A stretch of DNA of 48,379 nt from the NCBI GenBank assembly GCA_007131245.1, contig SLQX01000013.1, positions 1-48,379 of the forward strand, given 5' to 3'. Positions within the stretch are counted from its first letter, which is position 1; the number at the start of each line of letters is the position of its first letter. This document shows positions 15,954 through 24,585 of this stretch, piece after piece. A model generated the notes under the pieces. The model made no database searches and was not told the origin of the DNA. It worked only from the letters and a program-made list of their open reading frames with translations. The DNA is from Bacteroidales bacterium. GTDB lineage: Bacteria; Bacteroidota; Bacteroidia; Bacteroidales; UBA7960. The position numbers were made by a program, and so were the translations under genes.

Positions 15954-17366
15954 ATGACAAAAACTAAGCCTACCGACCCCGCCCAACAAAAAGGCCAGTC
16001 TAAAAACCAAAAAGCCAAAAGGGTATCCGAAAAAAAGGCCAAAAACAACCCCGTTTCCAAAATTTTCGTGATTGACACTTCCGTAATATTATACAATCAC
16101 GGAGCCATATTAAATTTTGAGGATAATGATGTAGCCATTCCTATAACTGTTCTTGAGGAACTGGATCAGTTTAAGAAGGGAAACGAGATAAAAAACTTTG
16201 AAGCCCGTGAGTTTTCCCGCACCCTGGATAAACTATCTCACACATCGCCATTGCAAGACTGGGTGCCCCTGGGTAATCCTGCCGGCGGGCGCATAAAAGT
16301 AATAATGAACAAGCCGAACGGGTTGGATGCCAGGGAAGTTTTTGGGGAAGACAAGCCAGACCACCGCATTCTTAATTCGGCCATCTCTCTTTCCAATGAA
16401 TATCCCGACAGAAAAGTGGTACTTGTTTCCAAAGATATCAACCTGCGCTTGAAAGCAAAATCGCTCAACCTGTCCTCCGAAGACTTTGAAACAGGGAAGA
16501 TAAAAAATCTGGATGAGCTATATACAGGTAAAAGCACGATAACCGGTGTGGATAACCATGTAGTGGAGCAGCTCTACTCATCAGGCGCCTGTACCCCTGA
16601 TGAATTAAACCTAACAGCCCCCATGGCCAATCAATATTATATCATCAAAAGCTCCAGTAATTCGGTGCTTGCATTTTACAACCCCAACAGCCAGCAAGTT
16701 GAGCGAATCGAAAAACGAACCATCCACAAGATTACCCCCCGCAACGCAGAGCAGGTTTTCGCTTTACATGCAATTCTTAACCCTGAAGTAAAGTTGGTTA
16801 CATTACAGGGAGTGGCGGGCACAGGAAAAACACTTCTGGCCCTGGCGGGCTGCCTTGAGCAGAGGAAAAGCTTCGAACAGCTGTTTGTGGCAAGGCCGGT
16901 AATCCCGCTGGCCAACCGCGACATAGGCTACCTGCCGGGCGATGTAAGCTCTAAGCTGAGCCCATACATGGAGCCCCTTTACGACAACCTGAAGTTTATT
17001 CATAGCCGCTACAAGGAGAAGGATAAAGAATTTAAAAACATTACCGAAGCCCTGGAAAATGAAAAAATTGTGGTTTCCCCCCTTGCTTATATCAGGGGAA
17101 GAAGTTTGTCAAACATAATATTCATCATTGATGAAGCACAGAATCTCACCCCTCATGAAGTAAAAACCATTATCACCCGGGCGGGGGAAAACACAAAAAT
17201 GATTTTTACCGGGGATATATTCCAGATTGACACCCCCTACCTCGACTCACAAAGTAATGGTTTTTCATACCTCATTGACCGCGTAAAAGGGAGTAATCAA
17301 TATGCCCATGTAAGGCTTGAAAAAGGAGAGCGCTCGGATCTGGCCAACCTGGCCAACAACCTTTAA
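15954..17366 (+). CDS. PIN domain-PhoH ATPase fusion protein
   Basis: A cytoplasmic protein of the PIN-PhoH (PhoH2) type. A basic, Lys-rich N-terminal tail (about 35 residues) is followed by a PIN-like ribonuclease domain with acidic motifs VIDTSVI and LEELDQFK (about residues 38-190). The PhoH-family ATPase follows, with Walker A QGVAGTGKT and Walker B IIFIIDEAQN (about residues 250-460). PIN-PhoH proteins have been described as RNA helicase/ribonucleases. At 470 residues it is full length. It stands alone, 12 nt from the stop of the convergent M28 gene, with no obvious terminator between them. Confidence 0.93.
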   Translation: MTKTKPTDPAQQKGQSKNQKAKRVSEKKAKNNPVSKIFVIDTSVILYNHGAILNFEDNDVAIPITVLEELDQFKKGNEIKNFEAREFSRTLDKLSHTSPLQDWVPLGNPAGGRIKVIMNKPNGLDAREVFGEDKPDHRILNSAISLSNEYPDRKVVLVSKDINLRLKAKSLNLSSEDFETGKIKNLDELYTGKSTITGVDNHVVEQLYSSGACTPDELNLTAPMANQYYIIKSSSNSVLAFYNPNSQQVERIEKRTIHKITPRNAEQVFALHAILNPEVKLVTLQGVAGTGKTLLALAGCLEQRKSFEQLFVARPVIPLANRDIGYLPGDVSSKLSPYMEPLYDNLKFIHSRYKEKDKEFKNITEALENEKIVVSPLAYIRGRSLSNIIFIIDEAQNLTPHEVKTIITRAGENTKMIFTGDIFQIDTPYLDSQSNGFSYLIDRVKGSNQYAHVRLEKGERSDLANLANNL

Positions 17367-17378
17367 GTAGCTGCCAAA

Positions 17379-18386
17379 TTACTCCCTGAAAATCACAGTG
17401 AGGACCGTTTGCCCCACCGCCTCAAGCGTTGCAGGATCAATAACATCCATATTATCCTGCATGGTATGCCAATGCTCAAAAAAGCCATGGGGAGTTCCAC
17501 TTCGTTGATCGATGATGTTGATGGTAGGTATATTACGGATTTCATTTACATAGTAATGGTCATCCATAATATACCCTCCTTCGCGGTTCAGAAAGAAATG
17601 ACCATACCCTATTCTTTGAGCAATTTCCCAAACCTTTCGTACCACGTGGGGTGCATACAGTAAAGAATAGCCCTCATGCAAAAATGTTGCTCCTTGTGCA
17701 CCCACCATATCCAGTAAAATACCAAACCTTGCGTCATAGTCAGACCTATGAGGGCTTTGGGCCCAGTGCTGGCTACCCAGAGCCCAGCTATCCCGGTCTG
17801 GTCCCTGCTCCTCCCTGTGAAGACCATAGTCTTCTGCATCAAAAAGTACAATATCCACCCCTACGTCGGGTGATGAGTGACTCAAAAGTCTGGCCAGTTC
17901 AAGCAAAACACCCACACCACTGGCACCATCATTGGCCCCGTCAAAGGGACTATAATGATTTTCCGGGTCCGGATCGTGGTCAGCCCATGGCCGGGTGTCC
18001 CAATGTGCAGCCAATAATATACGACTCCTCTTTTCGGGGGAAAAACTTCCGATGAAATTACTTATCTGCAGCACGGTACCATCATAGGCTCTTACCCTGG
18101 TATTTTGCACATAAACCGTATCAGCAAACCGCTCCAGGGTGCCTTGCAACCAATTTCCACACTCACGGTGAGCATTGGTATTGGGCACACGGGGTCCGAA
18201 TGAAACCTGCTTTTCAACATAATGATAGGCCGAATCAGCATTGAAGGATGGAATAACGCGGGGGGGATCAGCCTCCTCCTTTTCAGCTTTATCTCGTGCC
18301 TCTTCGTTTTTTTGCTCCCCTCCACAGGAAGTCAAAACAAACAATACTGATACTAGAAATAAACAGGGGGTAATGGCTTTAAACAT
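17379..18386 (-). CDS. M28 family metallopeptidase / glutaminyl-peptide cyclotransferase-like lipoprotein
   Basis: A zinc-dependent exported protein. From the ATG at 18386 the product of about 335 residues begins MFKAITPCLFLVSVLFVLTSCGG, a clear lipoprotein signal. Metal-site motifs are AAHWDTRPW, PFDGANDGASG, the acidic LFDAEDYG and, near the C-terminus, FFEHWHTMQDNMD. The order and spacing fit the M28 glutaminyl cyclase-like group, in which one zinc is bound; aminopeptidase action remains an alternative. The track start at 18512 is 126 nt farther up and would place a -7 promoter element inside the gene, so the later start is chosen. Known bacterial glutaminyl cyclases of this type modify N-terminal Gln of exported proteins. 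Confidence 0.85.
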   Translation of the reverse strand: MFKAITPCLFLVSVLFVLTSCGGEQKNEEARDKAEKEEADPPRVIPSFNADSAYHYVEKQVSFGPRVPNTNAHRECGNWLQGTLERFADTVYVQNTRVRAYDGTVLQISNFIGSFSPEKRSRILLAAHWDTRPWADHDPDPENHYSPFDGANDGASGVGVLLELARLLSHSSPDVGVDIVLFDAEDYGLHREEQGPDRDSWALGSQHWAQSPHRSDYDARFGILLDMVGAQGATFLHEGYSLLYAPHVVRKVWEIAQRIGYGHFFLNREGGYIMDDHYYVNEIRNIPTINIIDQRSGTPHGFFEHWHTMQDNMDVIDPATLEAVGQTVLTVIFRE

Positions 18387-18442
18387 GGCTTTAAAGATTA
18401 GTTTTGGGTTGAAAGAGAACCTGATAGCATTGCATCTTTGCA

Positions 18443-18450
18443 CAAACCTA
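18443..18450 (-). promoter_or_regulatory. -7 promoter element for the M28 lipoprotein gene
   Basis: On the minus strand TAGGTTTG is an exact TAnnTTTG match, about 57 nt upstream of ATG 18386. It lies inside the N-terminal extension of the track ORF and so argues for the shorter protein. Confidence 0.5.
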
Positions 18451-18589
18451 TAAAAAATCCCAATACGATGGGATATCTTTTTTGTGAAAAACACTAGGAC
18501 AAGTAAAAGCATGAAACCCCACTGACCTTAATCTAAAAGTGCAACCTCTTACCAATATGCCTGGAAACCCCGAAAAACGGCAAAATGGA

Positions 18590-18967
18590 TTAAACCGTTT
18601 TCACCATTAAGTAACCACCATAGGTGGCCAAAAGCCCCAGGAAGACACTTAAACCGACATATAAGAAAAAGGACATGATATTTCCGGCCCTTAACAAATC
18701 GAGGTTTTCCATTGAAAAAGCAGAAAAAGTAGTGAAACCTCCGAAAATTCCAACAACAAAAAACAACTTCCATTCAGCGGCAACCTGATACCCTTTTACA
18801 GAAAAACCATAAAATATTCCAATCAACAAACACCCCAGCAAATTTATAATAAGCGTTCCCCAGGGAAATCCTCCCCCGGAAACAGACTGCACAAACCTGG
18901 AAATCACGAAACGAAGGATACCGCCCGCAAAGCTTCCCAATCCTACGATGATCAGCGTCTTCAACAT
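18590..18967 (-). CDS. crcB: CrcB/FluC fluoride channel
   Basis: A small inner-membrane fluoride exporter that works as an antiparallel dimer. The 125-residue product has four helices, with the family motifs GGILRFVISR at the N-terminus, WGTLIINLLGCLLIG in helix 2 and the pore segment GGFTTFSAFSMEN in helix 3, which contains the Phe-box and Na-site residues. It begins 6 nt after the stop of the TPR lipoprotein gene, so it is probably transcribed with it. No fluoride riboswitch is visible ahead of either gene. Only one copy is seen here; some bacteria need two paralogues. Confidence 0.95.
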   Translation of the reverse strand: MLKTLIIVGLGSFAGGILRFVISRFVQSVSGGGFPWGTLIINLLGCLLIGIFYGFSVKGYQVAAEWKLFFVVGIFGGFTTFSAFSMENLDLLRAGNIMSFFLYVGLSVFLGLLATYGGYLMVKTV

Positions 18968-18973
18968 GTCATT

Positions 18974-19867
18974 TTATTCATTGGCTTTGTCATGATAATA
19001 CTGTGCCTTATTTTCATCATCAAACCGGAGGTAAATATTTCCGATGAAACGGGCATATTCAGCTTTTGGGTTAAGTTCGTACAATCGCAGGTAATAATTC
19101 AGGGAGGTGCGAAAATCTTCATTGAGAACATCGAAAGCCCTCAGCAACTGTGCATACTGACTATGGGTCCGGTTATTTTCATAAGCTTTCATTTCTTCCT
19201 GGTAGCGATTTTCAGCTTTCCAGAAATATTTTTGGGCCAAATACTCAAGTGCATCCACATTATCAGGGTTTTTCTCAATTAACTCGTGGGCCAGCGCATC
19301 CATTTCACTTTCATTATCCAGGGCACGATGTGTAACAAACAACAGATTAATCATAGACTCCTGTTCTTTTGCCTGGCCGCTTAAGTCAGGCCATAAATCC
19401 AGGGCTTTGTCGTAGTTTCTGCTTTCCACGTAGGTTTCAAACAACCTGTTGCGCATAGACTCAATGTGATCTCCCTCAGGGTGGTTGTTCACGTAAGTTT
19501 CCAGGGCCGTAATTTCACGGGAGAGGTTGTCAATTTCCCTGTTGGAAACTGCCAATGCATACTGGGCTTGCGCCCCGGCAGATTCTGAACTTCTAACAGG
19601 ATGCAAATAGTCAATAGCTTTGTCAGTTTGTCCCAATTCAAAGGCGGCCAAACCCGCCCCCAGATAAATGCTGTCAGGAATCGACATGGCATCATTGCCA
19701 AAATGATATATATACTCCTCATATAATGCCAGGGCTTGAGCATATTCCTGGTTTTTGTAGGCCTGGTTGGCGTCTTCTGTTAATTCAACAAGATGTCTTG
19801 AGCCAGAACAGGCAACTACAAATAATATTGAAACAATTATAATTAATGGACGGATTTTGTGTAGCAT
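18974..19867 (-). CDS. TPR-repeat lipoprotein
   Basis: From ATG 19867 the product (297 residues) begins MLHKIRPLIIIVSILFVVACSGS, a lipoprotein signal with the modified Cys at about residue 20. The rest is helical and contains several degenerate tetratricopeptide units (for example NQAYKNQEYAQALALYEEY, LGAGLAAFELGQTDKAIDYL and LNYYLRLYELNPKAEYARFIGNIYL). It should sit in the periplasm or on the outer membrane as a protein-protein scaffold; the partner is unknown. The track's 49-residue N-terminal extension overlaps a terminator hairpin and a promoter and is rejected. crcB follows 6 nt later. Confidence 0.85.
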   Translation of the reverse strand: MLHKIRPLIIIVSILFVVACSGSRHLVELTEDANQAYKNQEYAQALALYEEYIYHFGNDAMSIPDSIYLGAGLAAFELGQTDKAIDYLHPVRSSESAGAQAQYALAVSNREIDNLSREITALETYVNNHPEGDHIESMRNRLFETYVESRNYDKALDLWPDLSGQAKEQESMINLLFVTHRALDNESEMDALAHELIEKNPDNVDALEYLAQKYFWKAENRYQEEMKAYENNRTHSQYAQLLRAFDVLNEDFRTSLNYYLRLYELNPKAEYARFIGNIYLRFDDENKAQYYHDKANE

Positions 19868-19932
19868 CTGATTTAAAATAAAAAGGGAATGCCATCTATA
19901 AGCATTTCCAGGTACAACTTTGAAATTTTTTG

Positions 19933-19960
19933 CAAAGGTAGGAATATTCAGATTTTTCAA
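19933..19960 (-). promoter_or_regulatory. Promoter of the TPR lipoprotein-crcB unit
   Basis: On the minus strand TTG (19960-19958), a 17-nt spacer and an exact -7 element TACCTTTG (19940-19933). Transcription would start near 19926, about 60 nt before ATG 19867, which supports the downstream start codon. Confidence 0.6.
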
Positions 19961-19977
19961 TCTGAAAAAAGCATAAA

Positions 19978-20004
19978 CCCTCTTGCAGTAAAACAGCAAG
20001 AGGG
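19978..20004 (-). terminator. Terminator of the esterase gene
   Basis: A 9-bp stem GCCCTCTTGC-type hairpin (CCCTCTTGC / GCAAGAGGG, 9-nt loop) lies about 55 nt after the esterase stop. On the minus strand it is followed by TTTATGCTTTTTTC. The T-tract is interrupted, so strength is uncertain. Confidence 0.65.
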
Positions 20005-20059
20005 CATTAAGCAATAAGTTTATGCATTTTGAAAACTCAAAAAAAGATAAGGAGGATGG

Positions 20060-20683
20060 TTATTCCTGGCTGGTAAAAAACCACTCTTTGACTTTATTTA
20101 TTTCTTCCAGGTTAATGGTATGTGGTCTGCCGGGAAAAATTTCCTTCACCAAATCTGCGCCCATTTTCTTCATGATTTTTGCAGTTTCATCTGTCCTGGT
20201 CAAGGGGATATGAGGATCACTGTCGCCATTACTGATAAAAACTTTGGTCTGATCAAAGTCCCCTTTATATCTGGATGTGTCTGGCGCACTTCCGATAAGA
20301 CCGCCTGTAAAAACACCAATGCCTCCATACCTGCGTGCATTACGCGCAGTAACCTCAGCGGCCAGGCAGGCACCCTGAGAAAAACCCATGATGAAAATTT
20401 TTTCTGTTTGCAGATGTTGCTCGATATTTTGTACAAGCGTGGAAATATTTTCAAGTGCACTGTCGAGCCATGGTTGATTCTGTGCTGAGGGAACCATAAA
20501 ACTATAGGGATACCAGGTATATTCCTCAGCTTCGGGAGCGGCAAAATAGGTTTTGCCATCATCAAAAAAATCTGCCAACCCCAATATGTCTTCAGGGGGA
20601 GCTCCACGCCCATGAATCAATATAACGGCTTTGTCAGCCTGGTGCAACGGAGCCCCCTGTTGGGTAATTTTGTAGCTATGCAT
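20060..20683 (-). CDS. Phospholipase/carboxylesterase family alpha/beta hydrolase
   Basis: A cytoplasmic serine hydrolase of about 207 residues. It shows the oxyanion motif LIHGRGAPPED, the nucleophile elbow GFSQGACLA (Ser at about residue 116), Asp in NGDSDPHIP and His in GRPHTI near the C-terminus. This is the compact carboxylesterase/phospholipase (YpfH/APT1-like) arrangement with no cap domain. The substrate is not predictable: short acyl esters or thioesters are typical of the family. It stands alone with its own terminator. Confidence 0.88.
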   Translation of the reverse strand: MHSYKITQQGAPLHQADKAVILIHGRGAPPEDILGLADFFDDGKTYFAAPEAEEYTWYPYSFMVPSAQNQPWLDSALENISTLVQNIEQHLQTEKIFIMGFSQGACLAAEVTARNARRYGGIGVFTGGLIGSAPDTSRYKGDFDQTKVFISNGDSDPHIPLTRTDETAKIMKKMGADLVKEIFPGRPHTINLEEINKVKEWFFTSQE

Positions 20684-21061
20684 GATTGTTATTTTTTGAA
20701 GGTTTTCAAGTTCTTATTTTATCCGTTTAAAGTAACCCACGTAAGGCTTTGATGCTTGACCAACACCCTATTACACTTTATTGTTTAGCAGTCTGTCTTC
20801 GCCTTTTGCAATCAACACCAAAACTAATTTTTTATGACTGTTTTTATTCCCTGGCGTAATTTGCCCCGACAGCCTCATACCAAAAGACTTTCCTAGCCTC
20901 AACAAAGCTCATCTTTGTATTTATTTTAATACAGGACATTAACAATATTTTAAGACATGTTAGCGTTTAATAACAAAGGCCTTTTTTTATTCAAATAGTT
21001 CTTTGTGCACAGAGTGTTTTATACGCATTTAACTTGATGTTGAACCTAAACATGTGATGCT
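20684..21061. other. Intergenic region between the esterase and TonB genes
   Basis: 378 nt between divergent genes. It is AT-rich with no ORF and no clear hairpin. A TAGTTCTTTG near 21000 resembles a -7 element with two extra bases; no exact TAnnTTTG was found for either gene. Confidence 0.5.
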
Positions 21062-21739
21062 ATGAACACAAAAAAAATATCAACAAAAGATCTTGAAAAC
21101 AAGAAAAGCTTGTTTTTTAAGACAGGATTGGCTTTATCTCTGGCATTTGTTCTGCTGGCTTTTCAATACCAGGTCACAGAACGTGTTATTACAGACCTGC
21201 CAGACATGCCGGTAGTAGTGGTGGAAGATGAGATAATTGAGATTACGATTCCGGAAAAGCCTGAACCCCCTCCCCCATTGGACAGCCAGGATTTCACGCT
21301 GGTGCCTGATGATATAGACATTGATGACGCTGCATTTCAAATTGATGTGGATGCCACAGCTGAGGTTCCTGAATTGAATTTCGACCCGGTGGTTTTTTCC
21401 CGGGAAGAAAAACCCGGGGATGATGAAATATTTGTCAGACCCGAGGTATTGCCTGAGTTTCCCGGAGGCATGGAAGCGATGTACGCCTACTTTGGGAAAA
21501 CGATCAACTACCCCCGCCTGGCCAGGGAGTTACATATCCAGGGCACTGTTTATATCGGTTTTGTGGTTGAGGCAGATGGCTCCATTAGCAATGTACATCT
21601 TATCAGAGGTATCGAAGCCGGATGTGATGAAGAAGCCATACAGGCAGTGGAAAATATGCCCAACTGGATACCCGGTCGCATGGGAACCCAGGCCGTGAGG
21701 GTCCGCTTTTCCGTACCGGTCCACTTCCGGCTGAATTGA
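21062..21739 (+). CDS. TonB family energy transducer
   Basis: A protein that couples the ExbBD motor to outer-membrane TonB-dependent receptors. It has a short cytoplasmic tail, one N-terminal membrane helix (about residues 20-40, FFKTGLALSLAFVLLAFQY), a Pro/Glu-rich periplasmic linker (EKPEPPPPLDS) and a C-terminal TonB domain (about residues 135-225) with YPRLARELHIQGTVYIGFVV and the end motif VRVRFSVPVHFRL. This is the short TonB type common in Bacteroidota. It is alone in its unit and closed by a strong terminator; the exb operon 6 kb away is a likely but unproven partner. Confidence 0.93.
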   Translation: MNTKKISTKDLENKKSLFFKTGLALSLAFVLLAFQYQVTERVITDLPDMPVVVVEDEIIEITIPEKPEPPPPLDSQDFTLVPDDIDIDDAAFQIDVDATAEVPELNFDPVVFSREEKPGDDEIFVRPEVLPEFPGGMEAMYAYFGKTINYPRLARELHIQGTVYIGFVVEADGSISNVHLIRGIEAGCDEEAIQAVENMPNWIPGRMGTQAVRVRFSVPVHFRLN

Positions 21740-21795
21740 TTAAAAAAGATATCCATTGAAACATCAAATGTTTTGATGTAGCTGGCAAAAAGAAA

Positions 21796-21833
21796 AACCC
21801 GCAGGGAGTGGTGTTTCCCTGCGGGTTGTATTT
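21796..21833. terminator. Terminator between the TonB and DPP5-like genes
   Basis: A 12-bp perfect stem AACCCGCAGGGA / TCCCTGCGGGTT with an 8-nt loop, then GTATTTTT on the plus strand and an A-run on the other side, between convergent genes. Confidence 0.9.
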
Positions 21834-21857
21834 TTCTGGTTGGTTTGTTGTGTTTTA

Positions 21858-23894
21858 TTATTTCAAATACCTTTCAAACCAGTTGTGTAACTCCTCATAC
21901 CAGTAAATGGAGTTTTGAGGAGTAAGAATCCAGTGATTTTCATCAGGGTAATATACCAATCTGGCATCCAGTCCCATTCCTTTGTAAATACCATACACCA
22001 AAAAACCGTGTGCTACGGGCACTCTGTAATCCAGTTCACCATGAATAATCAACATGGGAGTTTGAAAGTTATGGGCAAACTGGGAAGGGTTCTGTGAATT
22101 AAGCACATCATAATTATCCCATGGCGTACCTCCGTATTGATATCCACGGTTGCCTGCATAGTCAGAAGCAAACTGCAGGTGGAGGTCATATACCCCTGCA
22201 TGGTTAACAAGAGCTGCAAATCTGTCGGTATGCCCGGCTATCCAACTCACCATATACCCGCCATAACTTCCTCCGGTAGCAGCCATCCGGTCTTCATCAA
22301 TATAATCCTTTTCGGCCATATAATCGGCAGCTTTCATAATATCTTCAAAAGGCTTGTTGGCATGTTCTCCATGTATAGAAATGGCAAAATCCTGACCAAA
22401 GCTTGTACTACCGTGGAAGTTGGGCAAAGCCACAACATATCCCGGAGCTGCAAAAAGATGCGCATTCCAGCGATAGTGCCAGTTATCTCCAAAAATACCA
22501 TGGGGCCCACCGTGTATCATAAATACCATCGGATACACCTCGTTGGGGTCAAAGTCAGGTGGATAAACAATAAACATTTGAATATCTTCCCCCTCAGCAC
22601 CCTGGTAAGTGACATCATCAACGCGGCCAAAGTTGAGAGCCGCCATTTTTTCATTATTATAGCTGGTAAGCTGTTTCACATCACGTCCCCGGTTGTCCAT
22701 CTTAAAAATTTCTGTGGGGCTGTTCAAACTGTGGTTGGTAAAGAGGAGATCTCTGCCACGACGCCCGGCAATGCTTGCATTACCACTACTCCCTTCACCA
22801 TATAATAAAGTATACTCACCCCCACTGGCTGGAATTGAAAAAATAGCCGTACGTGCATTGCGCTGTGCATGGAAATAAATGGTTCTTCCGTTGGGTGACC
22901 ATAGCCAGTTTTGACATGAAAGGTCGATGTCAGAGGTGAGATTTTCTTTGCTTCCATCTTCCAGGTTGTATTTCACCATTTCAACTCTATCGGCATAAAA
23001 ATGGTAAATGTTTTTCTTTCCGTAAAGAATATAATCTCCATCAGGGCTGTAAACCGGAGACAGGTCATCAGCGGGGTTTTCTTCAGTTATATTGGTCAGT
23101 TCACCAGAACCATCGGTGGGTAACAAAAAGACATCGTAATTCAGATTATCGAATGGGGGCGGAGTGTTATTCATACTCACTGCAATCTGCTCTCCATCGG
23201 GTGATATATCGTAAGAAACCCCTCCCATCATGCTGAAATAGTTTTCACTATGAGGCATCAAATCAACCACCTCACTGGTTTGGATATCCACGCTGAAAAG
23301 GCGGGGAAAATGTCCGTCAGTAAGCCAGCGATCCCAAAAACGATACATGGTGTTTTCCGTGACTTTGGCTGTCACTTTGCTTTCCCGTTGCTCTTTCAAC
23401 AACTCTTCCAGCTTTTCAAAATCACCATTGTATTCGGGTAGAATATTGGCGCCAAATGCAATGCGTTCACCCGTGGGAAACCACTTGATGGAAAAAACAC
23501 CCACTGGCAAATCTGTAATTTTTTGCGCTTCGCCCCCGCTGAGATCGAGCACATATACCTGTCCCGGACCATCATGCCTACGGGAAACAAAAGCAATTTT
23601 CTCCCCGTCAGGGCTCCAGATCGGTGAGCTTTCTTTGCCTGTAAAAGTTAGCTGGCGGGTGGTTCCCTCTTCAATGTTGAGCAAATGTAAATCGGATGTT
23701 GAGCTGTTTTTCTCAATATCCCACCGCGTTAGAGCAAAAACGGCCCATTCACCATCAGGAGAGACATCAGGGGCACCTACGCGATCCATCTCCCACATTT
23801 TTTCTGCTGTAAAGACCTCAGTTCCATCCTGGGCATATACCAGGAAAAGGATACTGACGAATACCATAGTAAGTAAACTTTTCAGTGTGTTCAT
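21858..23894 (-). CDS. S9 family peptidase, DPP5-like
   Basis: An exported dipeptidyl-peptidase or acylaminoacyl-peptidase-like enzyme. A signal peptide (about residues 1-21, ending VYAQ) is followed by a WD40-like beta-propeller with repeats such as SPDGEWAVF, SPDGEKIAFVS and SPDGEQIAVS. The C-terminal hydrolase domain carries Ser in GGSYGGYM, Asp in GELDYRVP and His in DENHWI. The length (678) and the start FTAEKMWEMDRVG closely resemble Porphyromonas DPP5 in organisation. It can supply dipeptides with Ala/hydrophobic P1 residues alongside the S46 enzyme. Single gene, convergent with the TonB gene. Confidence 0.92.
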   Translation of the reverse strand: MNTLKSLLTMVFVSILFLVYAQDGTEVFTAEKMWEMDRVGAPDVSPDGEWAVFALTRWDIEKNSSTSDLHLLNIEEGTTRQLTFTGKESSPIWSPDGEKIAFVSRRHDGPGQVYVLDLSGGEAQKITDLPVGVFSIKWFPTGERIAFGANILPEYNGDFEKLEELLKEQRESKVTAKVTENTMYRFWDRWLTDGHFPRLFSVDIQTSEVVDLMPHSENYFSMMGGVSYDISPDGEQIAVSMNNTPPPFDNLNYDVFLLPTDGSGELTNITEENPADDLSPVYSPDGDYILYGKKNIYHFYADRVEMVKYNLEDGSKENLTSDIDLSCQNWLWSPNGRTIYFHAQRNARTAIFSIPASGGEYTLLYGEGSSGNASIAGRRGRDLLFTNHSLNSPTEIFKMDNRGRDVKQLTSYNNEKMAALNFGRVDDVTYQGAEGEDIQMFIVYPPDFDPNEVYPMVFMIHGGPHGIFGDNWHYRWNAHLFAAPGYVVALPNFHGSTSFGQDFAISIHGEHANKPFEDIMKAADYMAEKDYIDEDRMAATGGSYGGYMVSWIAGHTDRFAALVNHAGVYDLHLQFASDYAGNRGYQYGGTPWDNYDVLNSQNPSQFAHNFQTPMLIIHGELDYRVPVAHGFLVYGIYKGMGLDARLVYYPDENHWILTPQNSIYWYEELHNWFERYLK

Positions 23895-24520
23895 TTCGAT
23901 AGCTTTAGTTGTTTATAAATCACTTGCTGTTAAACTTTTTTAAGAACAAACAAAGAAAGCTTAAACATGTATTATTTCCAAAAAAACCGATAGTTGTTTT
24001 TAATTTTTAAGAAATAACCTTCCATCCGTTGTTGAACTGGGACGTTGGCGGATACTTGCCAGGGTATGATTGTGAAATGTATTCCTGGTTTTCCAGGGAT
24101 TGTTTTATCAAATGATGAATGGGTTATTCAGACTAAAAACCAATTTAAACCTGCCTCTGCCAGGTTTTTTTTAGTAATTAGGGAGCACAAAAGTCTTGCA
24201 AGCTGATAGTTGTTTGTAGGTTGATTACCCATTGGATATTTTTCAGATCTCCGGTTACATATATTGTCATTATTATTTTAAGCAGGAAAGCTTAAGCAAA
24301 ACCCAGGCAGGATTTCAGAAAACCTGTTCGCCATCGGACAATAACCGTTCACATCCGCACAGCTCAATCTTTTAGTTCGCAACTAAAAAAACCTTATTTA
24401 TCTGTTTTTGGGCTTTTTATCATTATTGGCATAATTTTAGCTTCTCACAACAATGTTTTTTTAAATTACCATAAAAACTTTATTTAGTGTCCTTTGTATG
24501 TTTTTCAAAACATTTTTTTA
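23895..24520. other. Long intergenic region upstream of the GbsR-type regulator
   Basis: About 626 nt with no gene that I can support. It contains a plus-strand terminator-like hairpin (24147-24172), so a short transcript may end here. A near-consensus TAGCTTTA (23900-23907) could start it, which would give an RNA of about 260 nt. A 46-codon ORF (24066-24206) runs straight through the hairpin and looks like chance. Confidence 0.45.
24147..24172 (+). terminator. Orphan intrinsic terminator
   Basis: A 7-bp stem AAACCTG / CAGGTTT with a 7-nt loop is followed by an eight-base T-run on the plus strand. No plus-strand gene lies within 2.4 kb upstream, so it either ends a small RNA or is fortuitous. 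Confidence 0.6.
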
Positions 24521-24540
24521 GGTTCTTTTATTTTCGAACC
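24521..24540. promoter_or_regulatory. Operator 1: palindrome upstream of the GbsR-type regulator
   Basis: GGTTCTTTTATTTTCGAACC has GGTTC/GAACC arms and lies 14 nt before the -7 element of the regulator gene, over its -33 region. It matches operator 2 (25085-25104) at 17 of 20 positions. A dimeric winged-helix regulator bound here would block its own promoter. Confidence 0.75.
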
Positions 24541-24554
24541 TTTTATTTTTTTTA

Positions 24555-24562
24555 TATCTTTG
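24555..24562 (+). promoter_or_regulatory. -7 promoter element of the GbsR-type regulator gene
   Basis: TATCTTTG is an exact TAnnTTTG match 23 nt before the ATG. It is framed by a 13-bp inverted repeat, TTTTTTAGGTTCT (24514-24526) and AGAACCTAAAAAA (24566-24578), which shares the GGTTC half-site with the operators. Confidence 0.65.
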
Positions 24563-24585
24563 CAGAGAACCTAAAAAACTAAATT

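Noticed and set aside
18968-19867. Fluoride riboswitch ahead of crcB
   Set aside because: crcB begins 6 nt after the TPR gene, and no riboswitch-like fold was recognised before the TPR gene.
24066-24206. 46-codon ORF in the 690-nt gap before the GbsR-type gene
   Set aside because: It runs through a terminator hairpin and T-run, has no signal or motif, and lacks a promoter at a sensible distance.
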